Shown piece after piece: positions 24,021 through 33,455 of a stretch of 64,000 nucleotides of DNA. Source of the DNA: 9FT-COMBO-48-23 sp964400675 (GTDB lineage: Bacteria; Chloroflexota; Dehalococcoidia; GIF9; UBA5629); the NCBI GenBank assembly GCA_964400675.1, contig CAYNVO010000008.1, positions 62,001-126,000 on the forward strand. The letters run 5' to 3'. Under the pieces are notes generated by a model that worked only from the letters and a program-made list of their open reading frames with translations, made no database searches and was not told the DNA's origin. A program made the position numbers and the translations under genes. The stretch's first letter is position 1. The number at the start of each line of letters is the position of its first letter.

Positions 24021-24794
24021 CTAGAGATTAACCTTCATACCCTCGTAGCCAATATCTATGCGGACCCCCAATCCCCGAGCTACCTCTTTAACCTCCTGCT
24101 CGACTTCTCTCTGCAAATGTGGTGGAATATGAATAACGATAACACGTGGCAAATATCCCTTCATTTGCTTGAACTGAATAAGTTCCTCCCTGAGAAGCCC
24201 GGCTGACAGATGACCCACACTTTTAAGAAATTCCTCAGACTTGTTGATGCCGGATACTTCAATTATAAGCAACTGTGGCGATATCTTTTGCCAGCATTCT
24301 GCCAATCCCGGACCAGTGTCACCTGTGTAAAACAAACTCTTGCCATCCCCAGATGTTACTTGAAATCCGAGGCAAGGCACTGAATGTTGTACCGTTACAG
24401 GCAACACATCATATCCCTGAATATTCTGCCTCTGAAATGGCTCAATAACATTTAGACACAGAAAAGGCTTCTCTTTAGATGGCCATTTGGAGAAATCGAC
24501 ATACATCTTACCATCAAGCAGACATGAGTTAACAATATCAAGAGTTTGGCTCAAGGCATAGACATCTACGGGATTCGGAAACGCAGCACCGTTAGCTCCT
24601 AGGGTGACCAAATCCCGAGTATGGTCAAAGTGATGATGAGTCAGCAAAATCGCTCTCAACTTCTGCTGCTCCGACAGCGAGAGGCTAGAGGTAAGACCAC
24701 CAGCATCCAAAGCCAGAGTGTCATCAATTAGAAGGGAAACCATCCGCTGCCCTTTAGCCTCAATACTGTGAGCGCCCAGAATGCGGATTTTCAT
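24021..24794 (-). CDS. Metallo-beta-lactamase-fold hydrolase
   Basis: A 257-residue cytosolic MBL-fold protein. Metal ligands are visible in THHHFDHTRD (about residues 51-60), His in VQHSVPCLGF, Asp in YTGDTGPGL and His in VGHLSAG and VIHIPPH. The order is like that of cyclic-nucleotide phosphodiesterase and RNase Z-like hydrolases. The substrate is not evident. It is a single gene flanked by repeats on one side and the divergent htrA-type gene on the other. Confidence 0.82.
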   Translation of the reverse strand: MKIRILGAHSIEAKGQRMVSLLIDDTLALDAGGLTSSLSLSEQQKLRAILLTHHHFDHTRDLVTLGANGAAFPNPVDVYALSQTLDIVNSCLLDGKMYVDFSKWPSKEKPFLCLNVIEPFQRQNIQGYDVLPVTVQHSVPCLGFQVTSGDGKSLFYTGDTGPGLAECWQKISPQLLIIEVSGINKSEEFLKSVGHLSAGLLREELIQFKQMKGYLPRVIVIHIPPHLQREVEQEVKEVARGLGVRIDIGYEGMKVNL

Positions 24795-24911
24795 TCCTGT
24801 GCCTCCGATTTACATATTTGCCCTGAGCCCGAACAAATGCTGTAACGGTCTAGTACCTTGCCAGCTAATCACGCATTATGAACCAGTTAGTCATAATAAT
24901 CAAGCATACTT

Positions 24912-24940
24912 TTGCCACAAAAAAAGCTCTGTGCTAAAAT
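24912..24940 (+). promoter_or_regulatory. Sigma-70 promoter of the HtrA gene
   Basis: -35 TTGCCA (24912-24917), 17-bp spacer, -10 TAAAAT (24935-24940), 30 bases before the ATG, with AGGAAGG as the ribosome site. Confidence 0.7.
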
Positions 24941-24970
24941 TCATGCACTTTCAATCGCAGGAAGGCTTTA

Positions 24971-26098
24971 ATGAAAAAAGTATTGATTGTTCTTTTACTG
25001 TTGAGTTTAATAGCAGGCATGACCAGTTGTCTGTTACCCCTGCCCACCACACCAACACCATCATCACCAAAAACTGAAGCGCCAACCGCTCAAGCACCCG
25101 GTCCGCCAATAGACACGAGCTGGTCACCACCGCAACCAAAGGCTGAGGCCCCAACACTACCCAGCATCGCCGATGTAGTAGAACAGGTTTACCCATCGGT
25201 GGTAGCCATAAGCACTGAAGTCATGACCTTGGATATCTTTCGCACACCAAGAACACAAAAAGGCTCCGCCTCAGGCTGGATTATAGACAAAGACGGCATC
25301 ATCGTGACCAATAATCATGTGGTCGAGGGAGCCGAGAAGGTAACAGTAGAACTGAGTGACGGCAGAATCTTCGAGGCAGACCCAAACAACATACATACGG
25401 ACCCGTTAACAGACCTGGCAGTCATCAAAATTAACGCCACCGACTTGCCGGCTGCCAGTGTGGGCGACTCAACACAGCTCAGAGTTGGGGATTGGGTAGT
25501 AGCCATCGGCAATCCCCTAGGCCAGGGCATAAGAGCTAAAGAAGGCACTGTCAGCGGCTTGAAAGTATCTTTAGATGTAGACCAGGGGCAGACTTTAGGT
25601 GACCTTATCGAGACATCGGCAGCTATTAACCCGGGTAACAGCGGCGGACCTTTGGTTAGTATGAATGGAGAAGTCATCGGCATCACCAGCGCCAAGATTG
25701 CTGCAGTCGGAGTTGAAGGCCTGGGCTATGCCATAAGCACCAAGACAGCCCTACCAATCATCGAGCAGCTAATCAGACAAGGTTTCGTGACCCGTCCCTG
25801 GCTTGGTGTCACCCTGTATACCGTTGACCAATACGTTGCCACGGTGAACCGTTTACCTGTTAACAAAGGCGTGGTTATTGTCTATGTAATACCGGGCAGC
25901 CCGGCAGCACAGGTAGGATTGCAGAAGCTTGATGTAATCACCCTCTTCAAAGGCAAAGAGGTAACTACAGCCGACGAATTAATAAACTCTATACACGAAT
26001 CTCAGATTGGAGAGGAAGTTACCATAACATTCGCCCGGGGCAACGAGACAAAGACAATCTCCACCCGCCTGATACAAAGCCCACCCCCGATCAATTAA
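24971..26098 (+). CDS. HtrA/DegP-type serine protease, lipoprotein
   Basis: A 375-residue extracytoplasmic protease. A hydrophobic signal ends in a lipobox-like MTSC with Cys20 as the probable lipidated residue, followed by a Pro/Thr/Ala-rich linker (about 24-64). The trypsin-like domain has the triad His116 (NNHVV), Asp148 (TDLAVI) and Ser224 (PGNSGGPL). One C-terminal PDZ domain follows from about residue 275. The likely role is quality control of proteins outside the membrane, with the lipid keeping it at the cell surface. It has its own promoter and is convergent with ileS. Confidence 0.93.
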   Translation: MKKVLIVLLLLSLIAGMTSCLLPLPTTPTPSSPKTEAPTAQAPGPPIDTSWSPPQPKAEAPTLPSIADVVEQVYPSVVAISTEVMTLDIFRTPRTQKGSASGWIIDKDGIIVTNNHVVEGAEKVTVELSDGRIFEADPNNIHTDPLTDLAVIKINATDLPAASVGDSTQLRVGDWVVAIGNPLGQGIRAKEGTVSGLKVSLDVDQGQTLGDLIETSAAINPGNSGGPLVSMNGEVIGITSAKIAAVGVEGLGYAISTKTALPIIEQLIRQGFVTRPWLGVTLYTVDQYVATVNRLPVNKGVVIVYVIPGSPAAQVGLQKLDVITLFKGKEVTTADELINSIHESQIGEEVTITFARGNETKTISTRLIQSPPPIN

Positions 26099-26127
26099 GT
26101 AAGATAGTCAATTCAAGAAATTGCCTC

Positions 26128-29100
26128 TCAAGCTGCCTTTTCAATGCCGAGTGAGATTTCGTAATTCGAAATACGAAACTTCTCAGTATGGCTTCCAGCA
26201 GGAGGTACTGCTGAAATCAACTCCCGGGACAACGTTTCCTGCTTAATGTAGTCGGCAAACTTGGTCATAACCAGATGGACTGAATCCCCACCCTCATAAT
26301 AGGTGAAGATATGGTCAGCGATATCTAACCCGGATGAGCGGCGCATGGTCTGCAAACGCCGTACAACTTCACGAGCGATTCCTTCAGCCTCCAACTCTGG
26401 CGATAGTTCAGTAGATACCGCTACCCAGTGGTCACCTTCAACAGCAGAAACATAGCCAGGTCTATCGCTAACCTTTTCACCTGTATGAAATTCCACTTCC
26501 TTTACATTGAGTTCTTCTAATATCTGATAAGTTAGCTTCTGCAAGGCCTCTTTTTCGCCGGCTGACCCTACCTTGACCAACACCCTGGACAATGGTTGGC
26601 GCACTTTAATGCCAGACTTGGCTCTGGCAGCACGTCCGAGACTGCACACCGTCATAGCCAGGCGCGTAGCTTCAATAAGCTTCTCATCTACCTGTGACAG
26701 GTCGGCAACAGGAAAGTCAGCCATGTGTACGCTTTCCACAGCGTCAGGCTCAACTGAGCAAACCAGATTTCTGTAAATCTCCTCAGCGACAAACGGTGTA
26801 AAAGGAGCTAGAAGCTTGGACAGAGTTACTAAGCAATAATATAGTGTCGAATAAGCAGCCAGCTTATCTGCATCGCTCTGGCTTTTCCAGAAACGACGAC
26901 GACTTCGCCTGACATACCAGTTGGAAAGCTCGTCAACAAATAACCCGAGCTTCCGTCCGGCTGAAGTAGGGTCATAATTATCTAAAGCTACATCCACATC
27001 AGCCACAAGCTGATTGAGCCTGGAAAGAATCCATCTATCCAGGTCGGAAAGCGCTGTTACAGATGCCGATTTGGGGTCGAAGCGGTCAATATTGGCATAG
27101 ATGACAAAAAAGGAATAGACATTCCACAACGTGAGCAAGAAATTGCGCAAAACTTCAGAGACCGCATCACTGGAAAAGCGGCGGACATTGCCAGCCGGCG
27201 CAGTCGTAAATAGATACCAGCGTAAAGCATCAGCACCATAGTTATCAAGCACCGACCACGGATCAACAACGTTTCCTTTGGCTTTGCTCATCTTGTCGCC
27301 TTCGGCATCAAGAATATGACCCAGGCAAATAACGTTCTTGAAGCAGGGACTATCAAAAAGTAATGTCGATATGGCATGTAAGCTGTAAAACCAGCCGCGC
27401 GTCTGGTCAACAGCTTCTGAGATATAGTCGGCAGGAAAACTACGCTTAAAAGTATCCTGATTTTCGAAAGGATAGTGCCACTGAGCAAAGGGCATAGCCC
27501 CTGAGTCAAACCAGCAATCTATAACCTCCGTTTGCCGTTTCATCCTATCGCCACACTTCGAGCAAGGAAAAGTAATGTCATCCACAAAAGGACGGTGCAA
27601 GTCCAGCGGTTCAATCAGACCTTCGAGATCTGACTTCGATTTCAGTTCATCAAGGCTGCCGATGCATTCATAGCTGCCACAGCTAGAACAACTCCAGATG
27701 TTCAACGGTGTCCCCCAGTAACGTTCCCGGGAAAAAGCCCAGTCTACATTATTCTCCAACCAGTTACCGAAACGACCATACTTTATGTGCTCAGGATACC
27801 AGTTTATCTTGTCATTGCCAGAAATAAGTGCCTCTTTCTTGAGCGATGTCCTGATGTACCATGTTTTTTTGGCATAGTATAGGAGCGGTGCTTCACAACG
27901 CCAGCAAAACGGGTAAGTATGAACTATCTGCTCGCTGCGGTAGAGCAATTCCCTTGATTTTAGGTCTTCAAGAACAAGAGAGTCAGCGTCCTTGACAAAC
28001 TTGCCGGCAAAAGGATAAGTGCCGGTCATTTTCCCATCCAAATCTACAGGCTGAACGAAATCCAGGCCTTCCTTCTTCCCAGCCTCGAAGTCAACTTCAC
28101 CGAAGGCCGGGGCAATATGGACTATACCAGTTCCGTCTTCCATAGAAACAAAATCGCCGGAAATCACATGGTACGTCAAATTTGCATCCGCCGCTTGCAG
28201 GGTCAACATTTCATAGGAAAGATTCTCTTCAGAGGCACGGGCACCGAAACACGCCCTATCAACATCAAAATCGTGGGGGTTAAATAACGGCTGGTATTCA
28301 AGCCCGACTAGGTCTTTACCAGGAACAGTAGCTATCGATTTATAACTGTCAAGACCGATTCTTTCCGCCAGCGCCGTAGCCAAAATAAGATAATCCTCAG
28401 AGCCCTCCATAATACTATACTGCGCTTCTGAAGCTACGGCCAGAGCGGTATTACCGGGTAGCGTCCACGGAGTCGTCGTCCAGGCTAATAAAAATACAGG
28501 TTTATCTGATGGATGCAAAGCAACAGGAAGCTTAAGATTGTCCATAGAACTACGAGCAAGCTTAAACTTTATGTAAACTGATGGGTCCTCAGCATCATCC
28601 CTGTAACCCAGAGCCACCTCATGGGAACTGAGAGAGGTGCCGCACCGCGGGCAATGGGGAGTAACCCTATAGCCCTGGTAAATCAGGCCCTTGTCCCACA
28701 GTTGCTTTAACGCCCACCAGCAAGACTCTATATAGCTGTTTTCCAGCGTGCGATAAGCGTGTTCTAAATCAAGCCAGAAGCCGATGCGCTCGGTCATGGC
28801 ATCCCATTCCTTAAGATATCTGAATACGCTCTCCCGACAAAGCGCATTGAATTTAGCCACGCCATATTCTTCTATCTGAGCCTTGCCGGTAAAACCCAGC
28901 GTCTTCTCAACTTCCAGCTCTACCGGAAGCCCATGGGTGTCCCAACCAGCCTTACGCGGGACATAGTATCCTTTCATAGTCCTGTGTCGTGGGATGACAT
29001 CCTTAAACACTCGCGACAGCACATGATGAATCCCCGGACTACCATTGGCTGTAGGCGGCCCCTCGTATATGGTGAATTGTCGTGCTCCATGCCTGAGTTC

Positions 29101-29196
29101 GAGACTTTTTTTGAAGATCTGGCGCTCTTGCCAGAAACTGAGGATGGTTCTTTCCAATTGGGGGAAATTAACTTTGCTGTTTACCGGTCGGAACAT
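26128..29196 (-). CDS. ileS: Isoleucyl-tRNA synthetase
   Basis: Charges tRNA-Ile. The 1022-residue class I enzyme has PPTANGSPGIHH (HIGH-type motif, residues 46-57) and DKMSKAKGN (KMSKS motif). The CP1 editing insert is present, and the tRNA-binding domain includes the segment RSRRRFW. The length, the N-terminal sequence and the lack of a C-terminal bacterial zinc finger suggest the type 2 (eukaryote-like) IleRS, associated in other bacteria with mupirocin tolerance; that subtype is inferred. It is the last gene of the rpsF-to-ileS run, three bases after jag. No T-box precedes it. Confidence 0.96.
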   Translation of the reverse strand: MFRPVNSKVNFPQLERTILSFWQERQIFKKSLELRHGARQFTIYEGPPTANGSPGIHHVLSRVFKDVIPRHRTMKGYYVPRKAGWDTHGLPVELEVEKTLGFTGKAQIEEYGVAKFNALCRESVFRYLKEWDAMTERIGFWLDLEHAYRTLENSYIESCWWALKQLWDKGLIYQGYRVTPHCPRCGTSLSSHEVALGYRDDAEDPSVYIKFKLARSSMDNLKLPVALHPSDKPVFLLAWTTTPWTLPGNTALAVASEAQYSIMEGSEDYLILATALAERIGLDSYKSIATVPGKDLVGLEYQPLFNPHDFDVDRACFGARASEENLSYEMLTLQAADANLTYHVISGDFVSMEDGTGIVHIAPAFGEVDFEAGKKEGLDFVQPVDLDGKMTGTYPFAGKFVKDADSLVLEDLKSRELLYRSEQIVHTYPFCWRCEAPLLYYAKKTWYIRTSLKKEALISGNDKINWYPEHIKYGRFGNWLENNVDWAFSRERYWGTPLNIWSCSSCGSYECIGSLDELKSKSDLEGLIEPLDLHRPFVDDITFPCSKCGDRMKRQTEVIDCWFDSGAMPFAQWHYPFENQDTFKRSFPADYISEAVDQTRGWFYSLHAISTLLFDSPCFKNVICLGHILDAEGDKMSKAKGNVVDPWSVLDNYGADALRWYLFTTAPAGNVRRFSSDAVSEVLRNFLLTLWNVYSFFVIYANIDRFDPKSASVTALSDLDRWILSRLNQLVADVDVALDNYDPTSAGRKLGLFVDELSNWYVRRSRRRFWKSQSDADKLAAYSTLYYCLVTLSKLLAPFTPFVAEEIYRNLVCSVEPDAVESVHMADFPVADLSQVDEKLIEATRLAMTVCSLGRAARAKSGIKVRQPLSRVLVKVGSAGEKEALQKLTYQILEELNVKEVEFHTGEKVSDRPGYVSAVEGDHWVAVSTELSPELEAEGIAREVVRRLQTMRRSSGLDIADHIFTYYEGGDSVHLVMTKFADYIKQETLSRELISAVPPAGSHTEKFRISNYEISLGIEKAA

Positions 29197-29198
29197 GC

Positions 29199-29846
29199 CT
29201 AATGCTTCTTCAATAGAATAGCTACTTTTCGCATTTCGCCTTCACCCATGCTCTGGGTGGTAACATCCGGATTATCAGTCAAAGCTAAATGAATAATCCT
29301 GCGCTCATCTGCAGGCATAGGCTCGAGTGTTATCAAGCGTCGGCTTCTTTTCACCTGCTCTGCCAAGCGCAAAGCCAGGTTTTGCAAGGACTCGTAACGT
29401 CTCTTCTTATAGCCAGCGATATCAACATTTACCGGCACCCACGCCTTCAACTTTTCAGCGACTATCAGCCTGATGATATACTGCAGAGAAGCCAAAGTCT
29501 GACCACGACGACCGATCAAGACCCCAAGGTCATCGCCCTCTATATTCAGAGTCACCGGCAACTCGCCGTTGGTTTCTTGAGTAACAGAAACATCGGCGGT
29601 TATTTTCATCAACTTAATCAACGTCTCCGTTACATCCTTGGCCACCTCAGCTACATCCAATTTTTCGCCGGATACAGGTAAAAGCGTTACCTTTATCTTG
29701 GCCTCCTCAGCGCCCATTCCCAAAACACCAGACTTACCTTTCTTCAATACCGCCACTTTCACCTCGTCTTCACTGACCCCCAATTGCTCCAGTGCTAACT
29801 GCAAAGCCTCGCTAACCGTTTTCCCGCTTACTTCTAGCTCTTTCAT
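29199..29846 (-). CDS. khpB: Jag/KhpB RNA-binding protein
   Basis: A 215-residue RNA-binding protein. Domains: Jag_N (residues 1-55, VSGKTVSEALQLALEQLGV), a KH domain with IGRRGQTLASLQYI (about 113-126) and an R3H domain (LEPMPADERRIIHLAL, about 175-190). KhpB works with KhpA in Gram-positive bacteria in cell-division and elongation control and small-RNA binding. Its start codon overlaps the yidC stop by four bases (ATGA), so the two are translationally coupled. It lies between yidC and ileS. Confidence 0.93.
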   Translation of the reverse strand: MKELEVSGKTVSEALQLALEQLGVSEDEVKVAVLKKGKSGVLGMGAEEAKIKVTLLPVSGEKLDVAEVAKDVTETLIKLMKITADVSVTQETNGELPVTLNIEGDDLGVLIGRRGQTLASLQYIIRLIVAEKLKAWVPVNVDIAGYKKRRYESLQNLALRLAEQVKRSRRLITLEPMPADERRIIHLALTDNPDVTTQSMGEGEMRKVAILLKKH

Positions 29847-30736
29847 CTTCCAAAAAACCCTCGCTTCTTCTCATCAGATCCCTTCTTCAATGTCTTAGAC
29901 TCCTCGGTCGCTTTCTGCGCCGTCTTGGATGGCTTTTCAGTTGACGATATTCTTTGGACCGGCACAGGTTTTTGAGCCGGAGCTTGAGATAGCGCCGGAG
30001 CTGCCCTTGGAGCCGAAGGAGCCCTCAAATATCCCCAGCCGCCACTGACGAAATACTGAATTATAATGCCAATCACATTTGAAACCACCCAGTACAGAGC
30101 CAGGCCACTGGGGAAAGACAAGGTAAAGAATCCAAACATCAATGGCATCATCATTGTAGTCATGCTTGTCATAGACTGCTGTTTTGGGTCAGTAGGCGGT
30201 GGTGTCACCATCTTCTGCTGCACCCACATAGTGCCACCCACCAATATGGCCAGTATAAGATTAGGGTCTGGTCGTGACAAATGGAGCCAGAGAAACTGGT
30301 CATTCAAAGGTACCGCCTGACCGACTGTTGCCCAGGAGTAAAGATGTTGCGATAAGCTCAATAAGTTCTCCGGTGTAGCTGCCAGGGCTTGCATGATAGA
30401 CTGGTACAGAGCTATCCATATAGGTAACTGGATAAGCATAGGCCAGAGACAGCCCAGAGGATTAATGCCGGCTTCCTTATACAGCTTCATCATCTCCTGC
30501 TGTAATTTCTGCTGGTTTTTGGCATATTTCTTCTGAAGTTCCTGAATCTTTGGTTGCAGTGTTTGCATTGCCTTGGTAGACTGGGTTTGTCGTACAGTAA
30601 GCGGAAACAAAGCCAGGCGGACAGCAACCGTAAGCACAATGATCGCTAGCCCAAAGCTACCACCTAACATAGTACACAAGGCAATCAAGCTGTTGAGCAC
30701 GGGCTCAAGGATAATACTATTCCACAATTCAGCCAT
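29843..30736 (-). CDS. yidC: Membrane protein insertase YidC
   Basis: Inserts and folds membrane proteins, alone or with SecYEG. The 297-residue protein is the short type without a large periplasmic domain. The core shows the hydrophilic-groove Arg in RLALFPLTVRQ, the cytoplasmic coiled hairpin (IQELQKKYAKNQQKLQQEMM) and five predicted membrane segments. The tail (about 235-297) is rich in Ala, Pro and Lys and basic, a feature that helps ribosome binding in related insertases. No lipobox is seen. The gene is coupled to jag by a four-base overlap and follows the PQQ-propeller lipoprotein gene. Confidence 0.95.
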   Translation of the reverse strand: MAELWNSIILEPVLNSLIALCTMLGGSFGLAIIVLTVAVRLALFPLTVRQTQSTKAMQTLQPKIQELQKKYAKNQQKLQQEMMKLYKEAGINPLGCLWPMLIQLPIWIALYQSIMQALAATPENLLSLSQHLYSWATVGQAVPLNDQFLWLHLSRPDPNLILAILVGGTMWVQQKMVTPPPTDPKQQSMTSMTTMMMPLMFGFFTLSFPSGLALYWVVSNVIGIIIQYFVSGGWGYLRAPSAPRAAPALSQAPAQKPVPVQRISSTEKPSKTAQKATEESKTLKKGSDEKKRGFFGR

Positions 30737-30744
30737 AACTAACT

Positions 30745-31920
30745 CTACTCAATGTCAGAATAAGGAAATTCCCAGACCTTATCTCCACTCTGCACATCTA
30801 CAGCATAAACACAGCGATTTTTAGCATGCACATAAACCATGTTCTCCTCAACATGAAGTGGAGCCATAACTGAGGAACCAATGGAAACAGTCCTCAGCAA
30901 ATCTCCACTATCAGACTCGAGGACATATATCACGCCTGATTCCGAGGCTACGACTAGAAGATTATCTGATAGTACCGGCGCAGAAGCAATAGGGGCATCA
31001 GTGGCAAATTGCCACAGCTTATCACCCGTGCTAACATCAAGAGCATAAATTTGCTGGTCGAGGCAACCAGCATACACCACACCATCTTTAACCACCGGGG
31101 TTGACCAGAACCAGTTACTGCCCTCAAAAGTCCACTTCTCGCTGCCGTTTGAGCTGTCGATAGCATAAAAATGATTGTCAAAAGTGCCGAAAAAGATGGC
31201 ATCTTCAGAAACTAATGGCGAGGAGGCTATAGATGCTGGCAATTCAATTTCCCAAAGCAGGCTGCCGCCCATGCTTGATACAGCAAAAAGCTTCCGCTCG
31301 TAATTACTAACATAAATAACACCATCTTCAACCGCTGGAGACGTCCATACCTTGCCGCCAGTGTCAAATTCCCATTTCTTTTCCCCATAAGCCGCATCCA
31401 TGGCGTAGAGCTTGCCATCAGAACTGCCCACATAGAGAGTGTCTTCAACCAATACCGGGGTGCCAACAATAGCACCTATGGATTTCACACCAGTAGGATA
31501 AATCCACTCACCTTTTGACCGTAGTGGGACACCTTCCGTATAGCCGGGAGCCAGCCTATCCATGGCCACCAGTTTCCCATTCTCACCAGCATAGATACAA
31601 ACACAAACCAGATCTCCAACCACTACTGGCGTGGCGTATATGCTTGCTCTCGTTGATGCTGGAACACAAGCGGGGCCACATATTGCACCCTGAGCACCCA
31701 TTGTGGGAACTGTAAAAGCCCATTCATTTTCGCTGGGAAAAGGCAGTTCCTGACTACGAGCCTCGGCATTTATCGCCAACACTCTGCCATCAATTGTCCC
31801 AAAATAAAGAATACCATCACGACCTGCAAATCCAGACCATCCTTGATATCCTGGCCCAGTGCAGCCAGAAACAAGCAGAATTAGGACAACAAGACAGAAT
31901 AATAGACTTAACTTCTTCAT
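30745..31920 (-). CDS. PQQ-repeat beta-propeller lipoprotein
   Basis: A 391-residue surface lipoprotein. The start ATG at 31920 (with AGGATC upstream) gives a clean signal, MKKLSLLFCLVVLILLVSGC, whose LVSGC is the lipobox. Then come about seven PQQ-type blades, each with a pattern such as DGKLYAMDAAYGEKKWEFDT. No catalytic residues for a quinoprotein dehydrogenase were recognised, so a scaffold or binding role is more likely. The fold resembles BamB, but these bacteria are thought to lack an outer membrane. It lies inside the conserved rnpA-yidD-yidC run, eight bases before yidC, which hints at a role near membrane protein insertion. Confidence 0.85.
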   Translation of the reverse strand: MKKLSLLFCLVVLILLVSGCTGPGYQGWSGFAGRDGILYFGTIDGRVLAINAEARSQELPFPSENEWAFTVPTMGAQGAICGPACVPASTRASIYATPVVVGDLVCVCIYAGENGKLVAMDRLAPGYTEGVPLRSKGEWIYPTGVKSIGAIVGTPVLVEDTLYVGSSDGKLYAMDAAYGEKKWEFDTGGKVWTSPAVEDGVIYVSNYERKLFAVSSMGGSLLWEIELPASIASSPLVSEDAIFFGTFDNHFYAIDSSNGSEKWTFEGSNWFWSTPVVKDGVVYAGCLDQQIYALDVSTGDKLWQFATDAPIASAPVLSDNLLVVASESGVIYVLESDSGDLLRTVSIGSSVMAPLHVEENMVYVHAKNRCVYAVDVQSGDKVWEFPYSDIE

Positions 31921-31978
31921 TCTGATCCTAAATAAACCGGTCACCTTATTCATCATTAGCAGCAAAAAATTTAAAATT

Positions 31979-32194
31979 TTATGGCACTGGGTCATAACCA
32001 CCCGCAGACCAGGGATGGCAACGTCCTATACGCTTTGCTGCCAGCCAAGTCCCTTTAACAATACCATATTTTTGTATCGACTCATAAGCATAATGAGAGC
32101 ATGTAGGTTCAAATCGACAAGCAGACGGGGTAACTTGCGAAACCGTAGACTGATACAGCTTAATTAACTCCAGCGCGAACCATTTCATTTTCAT
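31979..32194 (-). CDS. yidD: Membrane protein insertion efficiency factor YidD
   Basis: A 71-residue amphipathic protein with the family core LIKLYQSTVSQ, the three-cysteine pattern CRFEPTCSHYAYES and IGRCHPWSAGGYDPVP. YidD aids YidC-dependent insertion at the inner face of the membrane. It overlaps rnpA by 35 bases (32160-32194); a second ATG two codons later shortens the overlap only slightly. Overlapping rnpA-yidD starts are common in bacteria. Confidence 0.95.
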   Translation of the reverse strand: MKMKWFALELIKLYQSTVSQVTPSACRFEPTCSHYAYESIQKYGIVKGTWLAAKRIGRCHPWSAGGYDPVP

Positions 32195-32519
32195 TTATTA
32201 AACGAGCTCGTAACAGCAGCTTTCCTATTGACCTCTTGAGATCATCATAGTCAGCATTCGCCACATCTGGCCGAGCAATAAAAACTATGTCCCACCCAGG
32301 TTTTATCGATGTTATACGTACAACTTCCCTGAGCAAGCGCCGCACCCGATTGCGCACCACAGCCTTACCGACATCCTTAGCTACTGAAAACCCACACCGG
32401 CTAAACTCTAAATCATTAGGTAATGCTTTCATGACAATAAGATTATCTACCCAAGCTTTACCCGATTTATAAACAGTCAGATACTGGGCTCTTTTTGTTA
32501 AAGCCCGTCTCTTTGTCAT
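32160..32519 (-). CDS. rnpA: Ribonuclease P protein component
   Basis: The 119-residue basic protein cofactor of RNase P, which trims tRNA 5' ends. The hallmark RNR box is present as AVVRNRVRRLLRE (about residues 53-65), with upstream CGFSVAKDVGKA and downstream DIVFIARP. It begins four bases after the rpmH stop and overlaps yidD. The RNase P RNA gene was not found in the window. Confidence 0.95.
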   Translation of the reverse strand: MTKRRALTKRAQYLTVYKSGKAWVDNLIVMKALPNDLEFSRCGFSVAKDVGKAVVRNRVRRLLREVVRITSIKPGWDIVFIARPDVANADYDDLKRSIGKLLLRARLINENEMVRAGVN

Positions 32520-32523
32520 GCTT

Positions 32524-32664
32524 CTAAACCGGCGTCAACTGCCACCGCCCCTTGAGCCGCCTTGATTTTAATACCTTCCGTCCTCCTCGGGTCGCCATCC
32601 TGGCTCGGAAGCCATTTTTACGCTTTCTCGATATTTTCTTAGGCTGATACGTTCTCTTAGGCAT
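32524..32664 (-). CDS. rpmH: Ribosomal protein bL34
   Basis: A 46-residue very basic protein that reads MPKRTYQPKKISRKRKNGF at the start and contains RMATRGGRKVLKSRRLKGR, the L34 signature. It is part of the large ribosomal subunit. It sits between rpsR and rnpA, the standard rpmH-rnpA arrangement. In many bacteria dnaA and oriC lie next to rpmH; here rpsR-ssb-rpsF occupy that side. Confidence 0.96.
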   Translation of the reverse strand: MPKRTYQPKKISRKRKNGFRARMATRGGRKVLKSRRLKGRWQLTPV

Positions 32665-32682
32665 TATAATATCCTTCAGAAG

Positions 32683-32976
32683 CTACGCTCTGGTTTCAGA
32701 TGTTCTTCCAGGGCTGACATGCTCCGGAGTATAAGGCAATAAAGCCAGGTAGCGAGCTCTCTTTATTGCTAATGCCAGGCGTCGCTGATGCTTGGCACAA
32801 ATACCTGTCCTACGGCGTGGCTGAATTCTAGCCCGGTCAGAAATATAGCGCCGCAACTTGGAGGCATCTTTATAATCTATTTCAGCCTTGTCAACACAAA
32901 AGGGGCAAACTTTGGGCCTGAAAACAAAACGACGTCCCCTCTCCCTTGTATCTTTATTCCCCTCACCTTCCTGCAT
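32683..32976 (-). CDS. rpsR: Ribosomal protein bS18
   Basis: A 97-residue small-subunit protein. The core reads IDYKDASKLRRYISDRARI, then RRRTGICAKHQRRLALAIKRARYLALLPY. The N-terminal CPFC plus a later Cys suggest the zinc-binding (C+) form of S18. A 20-residue acidic/basic N-terminal extension and a C-terminal tail flank the core. It is the third gene of rpsF-ssb-rpsR, the standard order. Confidence 0.95.
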   Translation of the reverse strand: MQEGEGNKDTRERGRRFVFRPKVCPFCVDKAEIDYKDASKLRRYISDRARIQPRRRTGICAKHQRRLALAIKRARYLALLPYTPEHVSPGRTSETRA

Positions 32977-33015
32977 GCTCTAATCTATGCCTCCTTCTAA
33001 TTAAAAGATAAGTTA

Positions 33016-33438
33016 CTAAAAAGGTAGATCTTCAGGTTCTACCTCTTCCTCACCAGCTTCCACAGGGCCTTCCACAGAGATTTCTTCACCTGGGAGCGGA
33101 GCCAGAGCCTGCTTATCAAGGAATAGTACCCTGTCGGCATTTACCTCAAGTGTAACACGCTTCTGACCTTCTCGGTCTTCCCAAGTACGAGTGCGTAGGC
33201 TCCCCTCAACATAAACACGCTGGCCCTTGGTTAAAAACTGATTGCAGCTCTCAGCCTGCTTTCTCCAAGCAGACACTCTAAACCATTCGGTTTCCTGCTT
33301 GCGTTCCCCATCCGATGCAGTATAAACCCGATTGGTAGCGAGACTAAATGAAGCCACCGGCGTACCGCTGGGCGTGAAACGCATCTCGGGATCTGTACCA
33401 AGATTTCCAATGAGCATAATTTTGGTCAAACTTACCAT
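33016..33438 (-). CDS. ssb: Single-stranded DNA-binding protein
   Basis: A 140-residue OB-fold SSB. The N-terminus reads KIMLIGNLGTDPEMRFTPSG, with the aromatic and basic residues of the fold in TEWFRVSAWRKQAE and VYVEGSLRTRTWEDREG. The tail is acidic and ends in EDLPF, the tip that recruits replication and repair partners. It lies between rpsF (17 bases upstream) and rpsR. Confidence 0.95.
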   Translation of the reverse strand: MVSLTKIMLIGNLGTDPEMRFTPSGTPVASFSLATNRVYTASDGERKQETEWFRVSAWRKQAESCNQFLTKGQRVYVEGSLRTRTWEDREGQKRVTLEVNADRVLFLDKQALAPLPGEEISVEGPVEAGEEEVEPEDLPF

Positions 33439-33455
33439 TACAGCCCTCCTTACAC

